Made by a program: the position numbers and the translations under genes. 64,000 nt of DNA from the NCBI RefSeq assembly GCF_008298035.1, contig NZ_CP042910.1, positions 3,735,001-3,799,000 of the forward strand, given 5' to 3'. How positions within the stretch are numbered: the stretch's first letter is position 1; the number at the start of each line of letters is the position of its first letter. This stretch comes from Gimesia maris (GTDB lineage: Bacteria > Planctomycetota > Planctomycetia > Planctomycetales > Planctomycetaceae). The notes under the pieces were generated by a model. The model searched no databases. It worked only from the letters and a program-made list of their open reading frames with translations, and was not told the origin of the DNA. Shown here one piece after another: positions 55,031-64,000 of this stretch.

Positions 55031-56380
55031 TCAGTTGACCGCTTTACCCACTATCTGCATCGCTGATTCACAGAGTGCTTCGGCGGCTTCACTCTCAGGG
55101 GCTTCTGCGATGACGCGAATGATCGGTTCGGTATTACTGGCTCTGACCTGTACCCAGCGGTCGTCCCAGTCCAGTCGCAGACCATCTCCCCGGGAAGCCG
55201 TTGCACTGTCGAAATGAGACTCAAGCGCTTTACAGGCGTCTTCCACTTTTTCGCGCGGGCAGGTGATTTTGTTTTTCACAATGCTGTATTGAGGAAGCGA
55301 ATCTGACCAACTGCTTAATTTCTGACCTGAAGCAGCAAGGCCTGCCAGTACGTAAGCCATACTCACATAGCTGTCACGCACATAGCCCACCTTGGGATCA
55401 ATTACGCCGCCATTCCCTTCTCCGCCAAGAATCGCTGACTCCTGCTTCATTTTGGCACAAACGTGGGCTTCTCCCACATAAGAACGAAAGAAGGGACAAT
55501 TGTATTTCGCAGCGATGTCCGCAGTCACGCGACTGGTCGATCCATTCACGACAACAGGGCCGGGAGTCCGTGCGAGTACATAATCAGCGGCCAGCGCCAG
55601 GGTGAGTTCTTCTCCAATATAGCGGCCCGTATCATCTACAATCGCCAGGCGATCGGCATCGGGGTCCTGGGCGAAGCCGGCATCGGCACCTGCTTTTACA
55701 ACGGCTTCACTCAAGCCGGTTAGATTCTCTTTTAGTGGCTCAGGCGTATGGGCAAAATGACCGTCTGCCGTCCCACCAAGTACGATGACTTCGCAGCCCA
55801 GTGATTCGAGGAATCGTGGTGTCGAAACGGCCCCCGATCCATGGTTGCAGTCCAGCACTACTTTGAATTGACGTTGTTTAATCTGTTCACGGTCGATTAA
55901 TTTGAAAACACGGTCCATATGAGGTGCAGCGGCATCTTCCAGAGTCTCAACAGAACCCAGTTGATCCCAGCTGACATAGTTGAACGTTTCATTATTCAAA
56001 ACAGACAGCAGTTTTTCGCCCTGCTCCTGGTTATAGACGGAACCTTCAGAGGAAAACGGTTTCAGTCCATTCCAAGGAATCGGATTGTGGCTCGCGGTGA
56101 TTTGAATTCCCCCGGCCGCTTTCAAATGTGTTACCAGAACCCCGCAGGTCGGTGTTGTCGCGATCCCCGCATCAATCACGCGGCAGCCGGTTGCCAGCAG
56201 TCCACCGATCACAGCATGACGCACCATTTCACCACTGCCGCGGCCATCACGTGAGAGTACGACCGTTCCCTGATTTGCAATCGTACCGACGGCGGCGGCA
56301 AACCGGGTTAAATAATCGGGAGTCAGTCCGTTACCAACCACGCCGCGTAAACCGGAAATACTGAGTATCCGTTCTGACAT
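55031..56380 (-). CDS. Phosphoglucosamine/phosphomannomutase family phosphohexomutase
   Basis: A 449-residue four-domain mutase, of normal length. The phosphoserine loop is QITASHNPIPWNG (Ser97), the metal loop QDPDADRLAIVD (Asp239, 241, 243), the sugar loop GGEGNGGVIDP and the phosphate-binding tail VRASNTEPIIRVIAE. It moves phosphate between C6 and C1 of a hexose or hexosamine phosphate. The GEGNGG loop is compatible with GlmM, needed for UDP-GlcNAc, as well as with archaeal-type PMM/PGM. Which is the case cannot be decided here. Confidence 0.9.
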   Translation of the reverse strand: MSERILSISGLRGVVGNGLTPDYLTRFAAAVGTIANQGTVVLSRDGRGSGEMVRHAVIGGLLATGCRVIDAGIATTPTCGVLVTHLKAAGGIQITASHNPIPWNGLKPFSSEGSVYNQEQGEKLLSVLNNETFNYVSWDQLGSVETLEDAAAPHMDRVFKLIDREQIKQRQFKVVLDCNHGSGAVSTPRFLESLGCEVIVLGGTADGHFAHTPEPLKENLTGLSEAVVKAGADAGFAQDPDADRLAIVDDTGRYIGEELTLALAADYVLARTPGPVVVNGSTSRVTADIAAKYNCPFFRSYVGEAHVCAKMKQESAILGGEGNGGVIDPKVGYVRDSYVSMAYVLAGLAASGQKLSSWSDSLPQYSIVKNKITCPREKVEDACKALESHFDSATASRGDGLRLDWDDRWVQVRASNTEPIIRVIAEAPESEAAEALCESAMQIVGKAVN

Positions 56381-56454
56381 GAAATTACCTGATTGAGCTG
56401 GAGGAGAAGTAGTGGTCTATCAATCCTGTATTGAGGGGTAAATGGCGTCAGGGC

Positions 56455-56476
56455 CGCACGCCAGCGTGCGTGCGGA
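56455..56476. repeat. GC-rich hairpin
   Basis: CCGCACGC and GCGTGCGG form an 8-bp stem between the PlsC and mutase genes. There is no T run, so it is not a normal terminator. Its role is unknown. Confidence 0.45.
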
Positions 56477-56609
56477 CTATGTCGGCCAAAGAGTCATTCC
56501 AGGTCTGACAAGACAGTCGGGGTGACAAATCAATCAATCTTACGAGAAACATAGTCGAGATGACTGAGATTGACAATCCCTTCTCGGCGAGAAAACAGCT
56601 GGCTAGAAA

Positions 56610-57296
56610 TTAACTGGTCAGATCAGGGTTCACCCAGGATTCAGCCTGCTGCTGACATGCGAGCACTCGCTGGTGAGTCAGTTCCAGCAGCGCTTTTTCT
56701 GCACCGCGTTCACAGTATTCCCGAATCAGTTCTGCAGAAATCGGTTCTCCGAAAACAACCCGTACCGAGCGGGGACGTAGAAAGTAGGCTCCCCGTGGCA
56801 GCGCGCGAAAAGCACCCGCGATTCCAATCGGGTAGATCGCAACGTCAGTCCGTTTCAGTAGAGCCAGAAATCCCGGTTTGAAACGTTGGACCGACCCGTC
56901 GGTGGTTCGTGTACCCTCCGGAAAGATTCCGACATAATTCCCACTCTCGATATTCAGTATCGCTGCACGAAAACTCTGCGAACTGGCAGCCTTGCGACTG
57001 ATCGGTATCACAAATTCATATCGCATGAAGGGACCCAGAATCGGGATCCGAAACAGTGAATCCCGGGCCATAAAGCTGACGGGCCGACTCAGAGGCAGGC
57101 CAATCAACAGCGGGTCGAGAAAACTCTGATGATTACTGACCAGCAATCCGCCTCCTTCTGCTGGTAAATTCTCCTTACCCCGCGACTGATAGCGCAGCCA
57201 GATCGCAAAGAATACCTGCAGGATCCATTGAAATAGAATCCAGAGAAAATTCCGGCGGTTACTGCGGGGAGGAGAAATCTGATTTACTTCAGCCAA
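56610..57296 (-). CDS. 1-acyl-glycerol-3-phosphate acyltransferase (PlsC-like)
   Basis: A 228-residue membrane-associated enzyme. An N-terminal hydrophobic helix (LWILFQWILQVFFAIW) is followed by the acyltransferase blocks: SNHQSFLDPLL (HX4D, His56 and Asp61) and FPEGTRTTDGSV with the phosphate-binding arginine. It transfers an acyl chain to lysophosphatidic acid in phospholipid synthesis. The sialidase gene ends about 12 bp upstream in the same direction, so the two may share a transcript without a functional link. Confidence 0.92.
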   Translation of the reverse strand: MAEVNQISPPRSNRRNFLWILFQWILQVFFAIWLRYQSRGKENLPAEGGGLLVSNHQSFLDPLLIGLPLSRPVSFMARDSLFRIPILGPFMRYEFVIPISRKAASSQSFRAAILNIESGNYVGIFPEGTRTTDGSVQRFKPGFLALLKRTDVAIYPIGIAGAFRALPRGAYFLRPRSVRVVFGEPISAELIREYCERGAEKALLELTHQRVLACQQQAESWVNPDLTS

Positions 57297-57308
57297 TTAC
57301 TCCGCCTC

Positions 57309-58385
57309 TCAATCAATCTCTTTAAGTTCCAGCTGAGCAGGGTCAATGACCACATGCTTGACCAGCTCACGTCTCCAGGTATAGGTGATATGCACCTTGC
57401 CATCTGCCGTCTGAATCACAGCCGGGTAAGAATATTCCCCCTTTTTGTCTTCCAGAACGAGTCCGGTTTTCCAGTGTTTACCATCTTCGGAAATCGCGAC
57501 ATGCAGCGGGCTGCGTCCCTTTTTCGTGGGATTATAAACGAGCAGCGCCCGACCATCTTTCAGAGTAACAGCATCGGTTCCACTATTGGGATTCGGCAGC
57601 GATGTCGGCGTGACTTTGCTCCAGGAACGACCATTATCCTCAGACCAGGCTTCCACAATCTTGCCCTGACGACTGCGACAGAGAATCTGCAGTTTATCGC
57701 CATACTGAAGTACTGAAGGCTGGATTGCTCCAATTTCACGTCCGTCATTTAAAGGACCAGTCCGATGCCACGTTTTACCCAGATCGGGTGTCCATTCCAT
57801 CTGTAACTGCCAGCTATCATGTTCGGTACTGGCAGGGCAGAGCAAGGTTCCGTCAGACAACAGGAACGGTTTATTTTTGACCGGTCCAACGAAGCCGTCA
57901 GGCAGACGCCGGGCTTTGCCCCAGGTCTTGCCATTATCATGGGAAATCTTGAGCATACCCCACCATTCACTCGGATTGGGTCCCACTTTATAAAACAGCA
58001 GCAGCGTGCCGGGCTTGGTCTGAAACAGAACCGGGTTCCAGCACGGCCAGCGTTTCGTAGCATCTTTCACTCCATCTGCAACGCTCACGGGAGCCGACCA
58101 GCCATCACCTGTATTTCGGGACAGCCAGATTTCGACGTCCGGGTTTTTCTCAGCAGTTCCACCGAAAAAGGCACAAACCAGTCCTTCCGGTGTTTCAGCG
58201 ATGGTTGAAGCATGACAGGAAGGAAACGGGGCCTGATCGTAGATGAATTCCTGCATAACAAGCCCCGGTTGATCGGGAGTAGTTTTTTCAGGTCCGTTTC
58301 CAAACGTCTGAGTCTGGCTCATAAAGCAGACAGCCAGAGCAGACAGCAGACAGGCCGACATTTTCACAGTTGGTAAGCGTCTCAT
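57309..58385 (-). CDS. Secreted BNR_2 sialidase-like protein
   Basis: A 358-residue exported protein (signal peptide VKMSACLLSALAVCFMSQTQ). It starts YDQAPFPSCHASTIAETPEG, the conserved first strand of the BNR_2 family, with GLVCAFFGGTAEKNPDVEIW next. Asp-box-like repeats include SHDNGKTW, TPDLGKTW and SEDNGRSW. The SYPAVIQTADGKVHITYTWR strand near the end is typical. Family members act as sialidases or related glycosidases, or only bind glycans. It is more distant from the sialidase at 36317 than a recent duplicate would be. Confidence 0.88.
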   Translation of the reverse strand: MRRLPTVKMSACLLSALAVCFMSQTQTFGNGPEKTTPDQPGLVMQEFIYDQAPFPSCHASTIAETPEGLVCAFFGGTAEKNPDVEIWLSRNTGDGWSAPVSVADGVKDATKRWPCWNPVLFQTKPGTLLLFYKVGPNPSEWWGMLKISHDNGKTWGKARRLPDGFVGPVKNKPFLLSDGTLLCPASTEHDSWQLQMEWTPDLGKTWHRTGPLNDGREIGAIQPSVLQYGDKLQILCRSRQGKIVEAWSEDNGRSWSKVTPTSLPNPNSGTDAVTLKDGRALLVYNPTKKGRSPLHVAISEDGKHWKTGLVLEDKKGEYSYPAVIQTADGKVHITYTWRRELVKHVVIDPAQLELKEID

Positions 58386-58626
58386 AGTTGTACCTTCTTC
58401 ACCAGGGGCAGCAATTTGAGATGAGAATACAGAGTTCTCTGTTCAGAGTATCATCCATTGTAGAAAAGTGGAATTAGAACGAAAATCTAATCTTCGCAAA
58501 TCTGGAAATAGTCCCAGATTCCAACGTAAGTCTGGAAATAATGGTGATTTTCAGGAATGAGTTTATCTGGCTCGGACCCCATTGAGCCGTAGTGTCTGAC
58601 AATCTAATATACCAGGTCCAAATGAA

Positions 58627-58661
58627 CCTGGGGACGTTCAAGTAAAACTGGACACAGTCTA
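58627..58661 (-). repeat. Dispersed GTGTCC-GTTTTACT motif, copy 3 (inverted)
   Basis: On the minus strand it reads TAGACTGTGTCCAGTTTTAC and continues TTGAACGTCCCCAGG, nearly identical to copy 2 over the first 20 bases. Confidence 0.6.
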
Positions 58662-58762
58662 GCCGATACAACTCGCGGGCGAATTGTTTTTTGCGAGCAA
58701 CATCGATACGATGGCTGATTACGAATCGAGGCATTTTTAGCTTTAAAACTGCCTCTTTCCAA

Positions 58763-58813
58763 CTCATCTCGGAACATTCTGCCGAATCCAATCGTGTTTT
58801 TCCGATAGATGAG
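58763..58813 (+). promoter_or_regulatory. Long hairpin in the metY leader
   Basis: CTCATC-TCGGAA pairs with TTCCGA-GATGAG (12 bp with a two-base bulge) around a 25-base loop, 63 bp upstream of the metY start. It does not follow the SAM-I or SAM-II consensus as far as can be judged. It may be a regulatory leader or a chance structure. Confidence 0.4.
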
Positions 58814-58822
58814 CTCCCTTGA

Positions 58823-60178
<1,356 letters not shown>

Positions 60179-60212
60179 TCCCGGCCCGCTTGACGTGAGT
60201 TCAGATTTTAGG

Positions 60213-60251
60213 CAGGAGTCGGCTGTGAAATCGCAGCCGACTCCTGATTTT
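60213..60251 (+). terminator. Terminator hairpin after metY
   Basis: CAGGAGTCGGCTG and CAGCCGACTCCTG form a perfect 13-bp stem with an eight-base loop, followed by ATTTT, 35 bp after the metY stop. Confidence 0.85.
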
Positions 60252-60372
60252 CAGATAAGTTTATCGATGTCTGGGGACCTCTCGGACGATAATTATTCTT
60301 ATCACCAGAGAGAAGATGCCGCGTACTCTTGCCGGATGAATTACACCGAACTAGAATACGTATGACAACAAC

Positions 60373-60445
<73 letters not shown>

Positions 60446-60451
60446 ATCATA

Positions 60452-60484
60452 AAGCCATGGCTCACAATGAGTTGTGGCTTTTTT
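60452..60484 (+). terminator. Terminator after tRNA-Lys
   Basis: AAGCCA/TGGCTT with an inner CTCA/TGAG stem, followed by six T. Confidence 0.8.
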
Positions 60485-61180
60485 GATTTGGCTGCTTTGT
60501 ACCTAATTGAGTGGTTTTCAATGTGTACCTAATTTGCTCGTTTGATATATAGGTAACCGGCTCATAGAAAACATAGAGCTGTCAGTGCTTAAAGCCGTCC
60601 AGAATCGCTGCTTCCACCTCCCGGGCAAACGCACCCTTCTCTTACGTCCGGCCCCCAAATCGCCCCTGAGGGCCTCCCAGGATACTGTATCACGCTTAGA
60701 TGTCATTCAGCGTTTAGAGTCGAGTGGCATTTCGTGTGATCTCTGATACGGCTGGAAAATCGTGCATGACCGTGCATTGCCACCCAGCTGCTTGTCAGGA
60801 TATTTCAGACATCCACGCGTCTGTTAATACCGCCATTGTTAGTTGTGAAGCACGATGTGTAAGCATCTCAGTCGATTCACAACAGTCGACCACAGAATAA
60901 AACTGATTGAATCCAATATTGATCTCTGAAAAATGATATGCCCGGCATTGATCTGGGGATTGCAGCAAACCATGCTGGATGACTGACAATCGGCACTGCT
61001 TGATTCAATCGAGCCAGGCCAGACTATTAAAGTCTCGTTACTTGAGGCAGAGGGTTTAGTTACGAAAGTAAATTTTCGATACCACTCGTGAGGTCCTATC
61101 GGGTACGATACATGGATATTCGTATTTGGCGAATACAACCGCGTCTGATTGAGTTAACTGAGATAAAGGCGATTAAGGTA
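60485..61180. other. Intergenic region behind tRNA-Lys
   Basis: About 700 bp without a recognisable gene. TGTACCTAATT occurs twice near 60495-60535. A minus-strand 62-codon frame at 60518-60706 looks random. It could be remains of an element inserted at the tRNA, but no integrase was recognised. Confidence 0.45.
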
Positions 61181-64000
61181 ATGACTACGAGCGAGGAATC
61201 TATGCCAGGTACGTGTTTGACACCTTCCATCGGCACTGGGAGCATGGTGGGCAGAAGAATCCTTACCGTAACGGGACTTACAGTCGAGATCAAACGCGGT
61301 GCTGTCCCGGTGGCTTTCTTGATTTCAAGAATCGTCGCGCTGTTACGGCTTGCACTGATTTTATCTTTGACATCTTTTTACGTCTGTCCCGTCCATGCCG
61401 GTGATGCAGTACCGGTCGCCAGATGGGATTTCTCGACGGAAGAAGCGGCTCCCTTGTCCGTGCATGGCAACGTGACCCGTGATCAGGCTGGTCCTGTTCC
61501 GCCTGAGTTCCCAGACTTTGCAAAGGATAACACGGCAATTCGCCTTGATGGCAAGGGCGCATACATAGCCGTCAATGACCCTGGGGACAAGAGTATTTTC
61601 GACTTCACCAATGGTGATGCCATGACGGTCGAAGCCTGGGTGAAGGTCGCGCAAATTCGAAATGGACAGCCGATGTATGTCATCGGGAAAGGGCGCACTC
61701 ACTCTCCGCATGTTGCACCTGACAATCAGAACTGGGCACTGCGTGTGGTGGGTGCCGGTGATGCAGCGAAACTCAGCTTCTTATTCGCAACACCCACTCC
61801 CCCCGGTGCCAAAGGCCCTAACTGGCATCGCTGGACATCAAAATTAAAATTTGCCGTGGTAACTGGTTGGCATCATATCGCGGTGACCTACCAATTCGGT
61901 AAGCCCGATTCCATTCAAGGCTGGATTGATGGTCGGCCCACTGACGGCGCATGGGATCTGCAGGGGGCAACCAAAGCAGCTCCCGTAGTTGATAACGATC
62001 AGGTCTGGATCGGCTCATCCATGGGAGGCAATACCAGCAATAGTTTTAACGGCTGGGTTGATGCGATTGCAGTCTATCGGACGAGATTAAATAACAAGGT
62101 CATCACATCTCATTTTCATCGACTCGGCGGCCCGCGTACTGTGGGTCCTGCGCCTGAAAAAATGCCCGAGATTTCCGATGTGCCTCCCGGGAAAGTTCTG
62201 GTTACATTTTCCGAAAGCATGCCTGCCTCTGATCGCTGGTTGAATGCAGGCGAGAAATGGCCACAGGAGACGTCCCGCTGGCTTGGAACGGAATTTCTGC
62301 TCCCTCGGATTCCATTGCGTTACGATGACTGGGGAATTCGCTCCAGCTGGAAAGCGCCGCTGCTGGTGCGCATGGCGGCGGATGTCAAACTGAAACCGGG
62401 AACACATCGGCTCTTACTCCGAGCACGTGCCCTGGGACGGTTGTGGATTGACGGCAAGGTTGTGGCACGCACGAAATCGCTCACATATCGTCCTCCCAAT
62501 GGTGAAGAACCCATTACGCCTCTGGCAGAGCCCCCCTTGCCTGGTGCCCGTGTGAAGGGCTATCGGATGCAGGAAGTCTTTGGTGAGATCACAATCCCCG
62601 ATCATGATGATGGCACAACCCGACTCTGTCGCGTTGTGCTGGAACTCGTAACCGGTGGAAAGAGCTTGCGGACGGAAACTGGTGAAGTCTGTGTGGCATT
62701 CGAAACTGACGATGGAAATTCTTATGCGGTCATACGACCTCAACAACAGGATGCTCTTCCCTTAACAGATACTGCCGTTAATCCTGTACTGGCACAAATT
62801 GAGTCTGCGATTACTCGACTGGAAGATGAGACCCGACTCAAGGCGGCTGCGAGCCAGGACGCCTTCTGGCAGACACGACATGCTGCCGCCCGCGCATGGA
62901 CGGCACAACACCCTGCTCCGGAAATTCCCACCGTTGTAGATTCTGGTCTCAACCACCCGATTGATCGCTTCCTGGCCAGCAAGATCGATAAAGCACTCTT
63001 AGAATCTTCGGCCACGGATCGCAGTCAGGCAGAACACTTTCACAAGACAATTCTGCCACTTCTGCAAGAGAATTGCTTCCGCTGCCATGGAGACAAAGAC
63101 AAAGGCGGATTAAGACTGAACACCAGAGAGAATGCATTAAAGTCAGGCGATTCCGAAATCCCGGCAATTGTTCCCGGTGATATATCTGCCAGTGAACTGC
63201 TGGAACGCATCCGAGCGGAAGACGAAAGCATTCGTATGCCTCCGACTGGGAAACCTCTCAGTAAGCGACAGATTGCGGAACTGGAAAAGTGGATTCAGCA
63301 GGGAGCGATCTGGCCTGCCGTTCCATTGGAGGCTTCAGAAGTGGCGCTGGCACCGGTGATCAACGATGAAGCATTCCTGAAACGGATTTATCTCGATACC
63401 GTGGGGGTCCCGCCTACGTTGGCTGAAGTTAGACAGTTTCTGGAAGATTCCAATCCGGACAAACGCAATCAACTGATTGACCGCCTGCTGGAAGATGACC
63501 GCTTTGCTGACCATTGGGTAAGTTATTGGATGGATTTACTGGCTGAGAATCCGACCCTACTGAATGCATCGCTGAACAGCACAGGCCCTTTTCGCTGGTT
63601 TCTGTATGATGCCTTGCGAGATAAAAAAGCCTTCGACAGAATCGTGACGGAACTGTTACTGATGCGCGGCAGTCCACATGAAGGTGGCAGTGCCGGTTTT
63701 GCAATCGCTGCAGAAAATGATTCCCCTTTTGCTGCCAAAGGGCATATCGTCGCGTCCGCATTTCTGGGAATCGAACTCCAGTGCGCACGGTGCCACGACT
63801 CCCCTTATCATAGCACGACTCAGCGCGACTTATTCTCGCTGGCAGCGATGATGAACCGTAAACCTTTAACGGTTCCCTCGACAAGTCGCGTGCCAGATGC
63901 CTTCTTTGAAAAGAAAGACCGAGAGTCTCTGATCCGGGTCACGCTGAAGCCAGACGAAACGATTCAGGCTGACTGGCCATTTGCAGGTGTTACCGGAGCC
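61181..64000 (+). CDS. Planctomycete cytochrome C/DUF1549 protein with N-terminal LamG domain (partial)
   Basis: The frame is open to the right edge (at least 940 residues visible). The start is uncertain: in-frame ATGs lie at 61112 and 61181. A hydrophobic signal segment (IVALLRLALILSLTSFYV, then CPVHAGD) ends about 70 residues after 61181. A LamG-like domain follows (about 85-265: MTVEAWVKVAQI, WHHIAVTYQFG, GWVDAIAVYRTRL), then a region like PA14/GLEYA domains (PGTHRLLLRARALGRLWIDG). The haem motif CFRCH is at 632-636, with ISASELLERIRAEDESIRMP after it, and DUF1549 with CARCHD follows near the end. DUF1553 would lie outside the window. No DUF1501 partner is visible yet. Confidence 0.88.
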   Translation, partial: MTTSEESMPGTCLTPSIGTGSMVGRRILTVTGLTVEIKRGAVPVAFLISRIVALLRLALILSLTSFYVCPVHAGDAVPVARWDFSTEEAAPLSVHGNVTRDQAGPVPPEFPDFAKDNTAIRLDGKGAYIAVNDPGDKSIFDFTNGDAMTVEAWVKVAQIRNGQPMYVIGKGRTHSPHVAPDNQNWALRVVGAGDAAKLSFLFATPTPPGAKGPNWHRWTSKLKFAVVTGWHHIAVTYQFGKPDSIQGWIDGRPTDGAWDLQGATKAAPVVDNDQVWIGSSMGGNTSNSFNGWVDAIAVYRTRLNNKVITSHFHRLGGPRTVGPAPEKMPEISDVPPGKVLVTFSESMPASDRWLNAGEKWPQETSRWLGTEFLLPRIPLRYDDWGIRSSWKAPLLVRMAADVKLKPGTHRLLLRARALGRLWIDGKVVARTKSLTYRPPNGEEPITPLAEPPLPGARVKGYRMQEVFGEITIPDHDDGTTRLCRVVLELVTGGKSLRTETGEVCVAFETDDGNSYAVIRPQQQDALPLTDTAVNPVLAQIESAITRLEDETRLKAAASQDAFWQTRHAAARAWTAQHPAPEIPTVVDSGLNHPIDRFLASKIDKALLESSATDRSQAEHFHKTILPLLQENCFRCHGDKDKGGLRLNTRENALKSGDSEIPAIVPGDISASELLERIRAEDESIRMPPTGKPLSKRQIAELEKWIQQGAIWPAVPLEASEVALAPVINDEAFLKRIYLDTVGVPPTLAEVRQFLEDSNPDKRNQLIDRLLEDDRFADHWVSYWMDLLAENPTLLNASLNSTGPFRWFLYDALRDKKAFDRIVTELLLMRGSPHEGGSAGFAIAAENDSPFAAKGHIVASAFLGIELQCARCHDSPYHSTTQRDLFSLAAMMNRKPLTVPSTSRVPDAFFEKKDRESLIRVTLKPDETIQADWPFAGVTGA

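Overview
The window looks like a chromosomal segment of a planctomycete, most likely a Gimesia-like member of the Planctomycetaceae. This is inferred from gene content: three DUF1549/DUF1553 'planctomycete cytochrome' proteins, two of them paired with a Tat-type DUF1501 protein, a DUF1559 prepilin-like protein beside a small lipoprotein, DUF1571 and DUF11 proteins, and two BNR sialidases. Base composition looks close to even, and genes mostly sit singly or in pairs on alternating strands.

Layout. 1-9 kb: a partial glycosyltransferase (left edge), a macro-domain protein with an alpha/beta hydrolase, secreted unknowns, a TIM-barrel isomerase/epimerase, hemQ and a large secreted esterase-like hydrolase. 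9-15 kb: an SF2 helicase translationally coupled to galE, a DUF5009-type membrane acyltransferase and queF. 15.2-16.7 kb: an intact IS4-family element with 17-bp perfect terminal repeats and a 10-bp target duplication, inserted into one arm of a 24-bp-stem dispersed palindrome. 16.8-22.6 kb: a GntR regulator with two winged-helix domains, small membrane and secreted unknowns, YbjQ and NADAR proteins, and a block of 329-bp multi-hairpin repeats ending in a C/CA/A microsatellite. 22.6-27.3 kb: the first cytochrome/DUF1501 pair. 27.4-34 kb: small membrane proteins, an SGNH esterase, a second copy of the dispersed palindrome, a zinc alcohol dehydrogenase, and a tandem duplication of a secreted protein gene that carried along the start of the dehydrogenase.

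34-45 kb: an MFS transporter with a large extra loop, a sialidase, the second cytochrome/DUF1501 pair, a GntR-FCD regulator preceded by a perfect AT palindrome, and a DUF1559/lipoprotein pair preceded by a related AT-rich repeat. 45.8-47 kb: an array of five tRNA genes (Phe, Glu, Ser, Ser, His), three with damaged T-stems, running straight into an HNH endonuclease gene. 47-58.4 kb: DUF11 surface protein, a DacZ-like diadenylate cyclase, a secreted unknown, NAD kinase, a small hydrolase-like protein, a DTE-type epimerase, a phosphohexomutase, a PlsC acyltransferase and a second sialidase. 58.9-64 kb: metY with a leader hairpin and terminator, tRNA-Lys, and a third cytochrome-type protein truncated by the window edge, with its LamG domain at the N terminus.

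Functionally, the secreted cytochrome/DUF1501 pairs, sialidases, SGNH and esterase-like hydrolases and sugar isomerases fit breakdown of complex, probably sulfated or acetylated, glycans. The rest is housekeeping (haem, queuosine, NADP, methionine, phospholipid, c-di-AMP). No complete, clearly new multi-gene system was identified. The best leads are the frame-preserving hairpin repeats, the degenerate tRNA array with HNH gene, the diadenylate cyclase variant, and the shuffled LamG positions in the cytochrome family.
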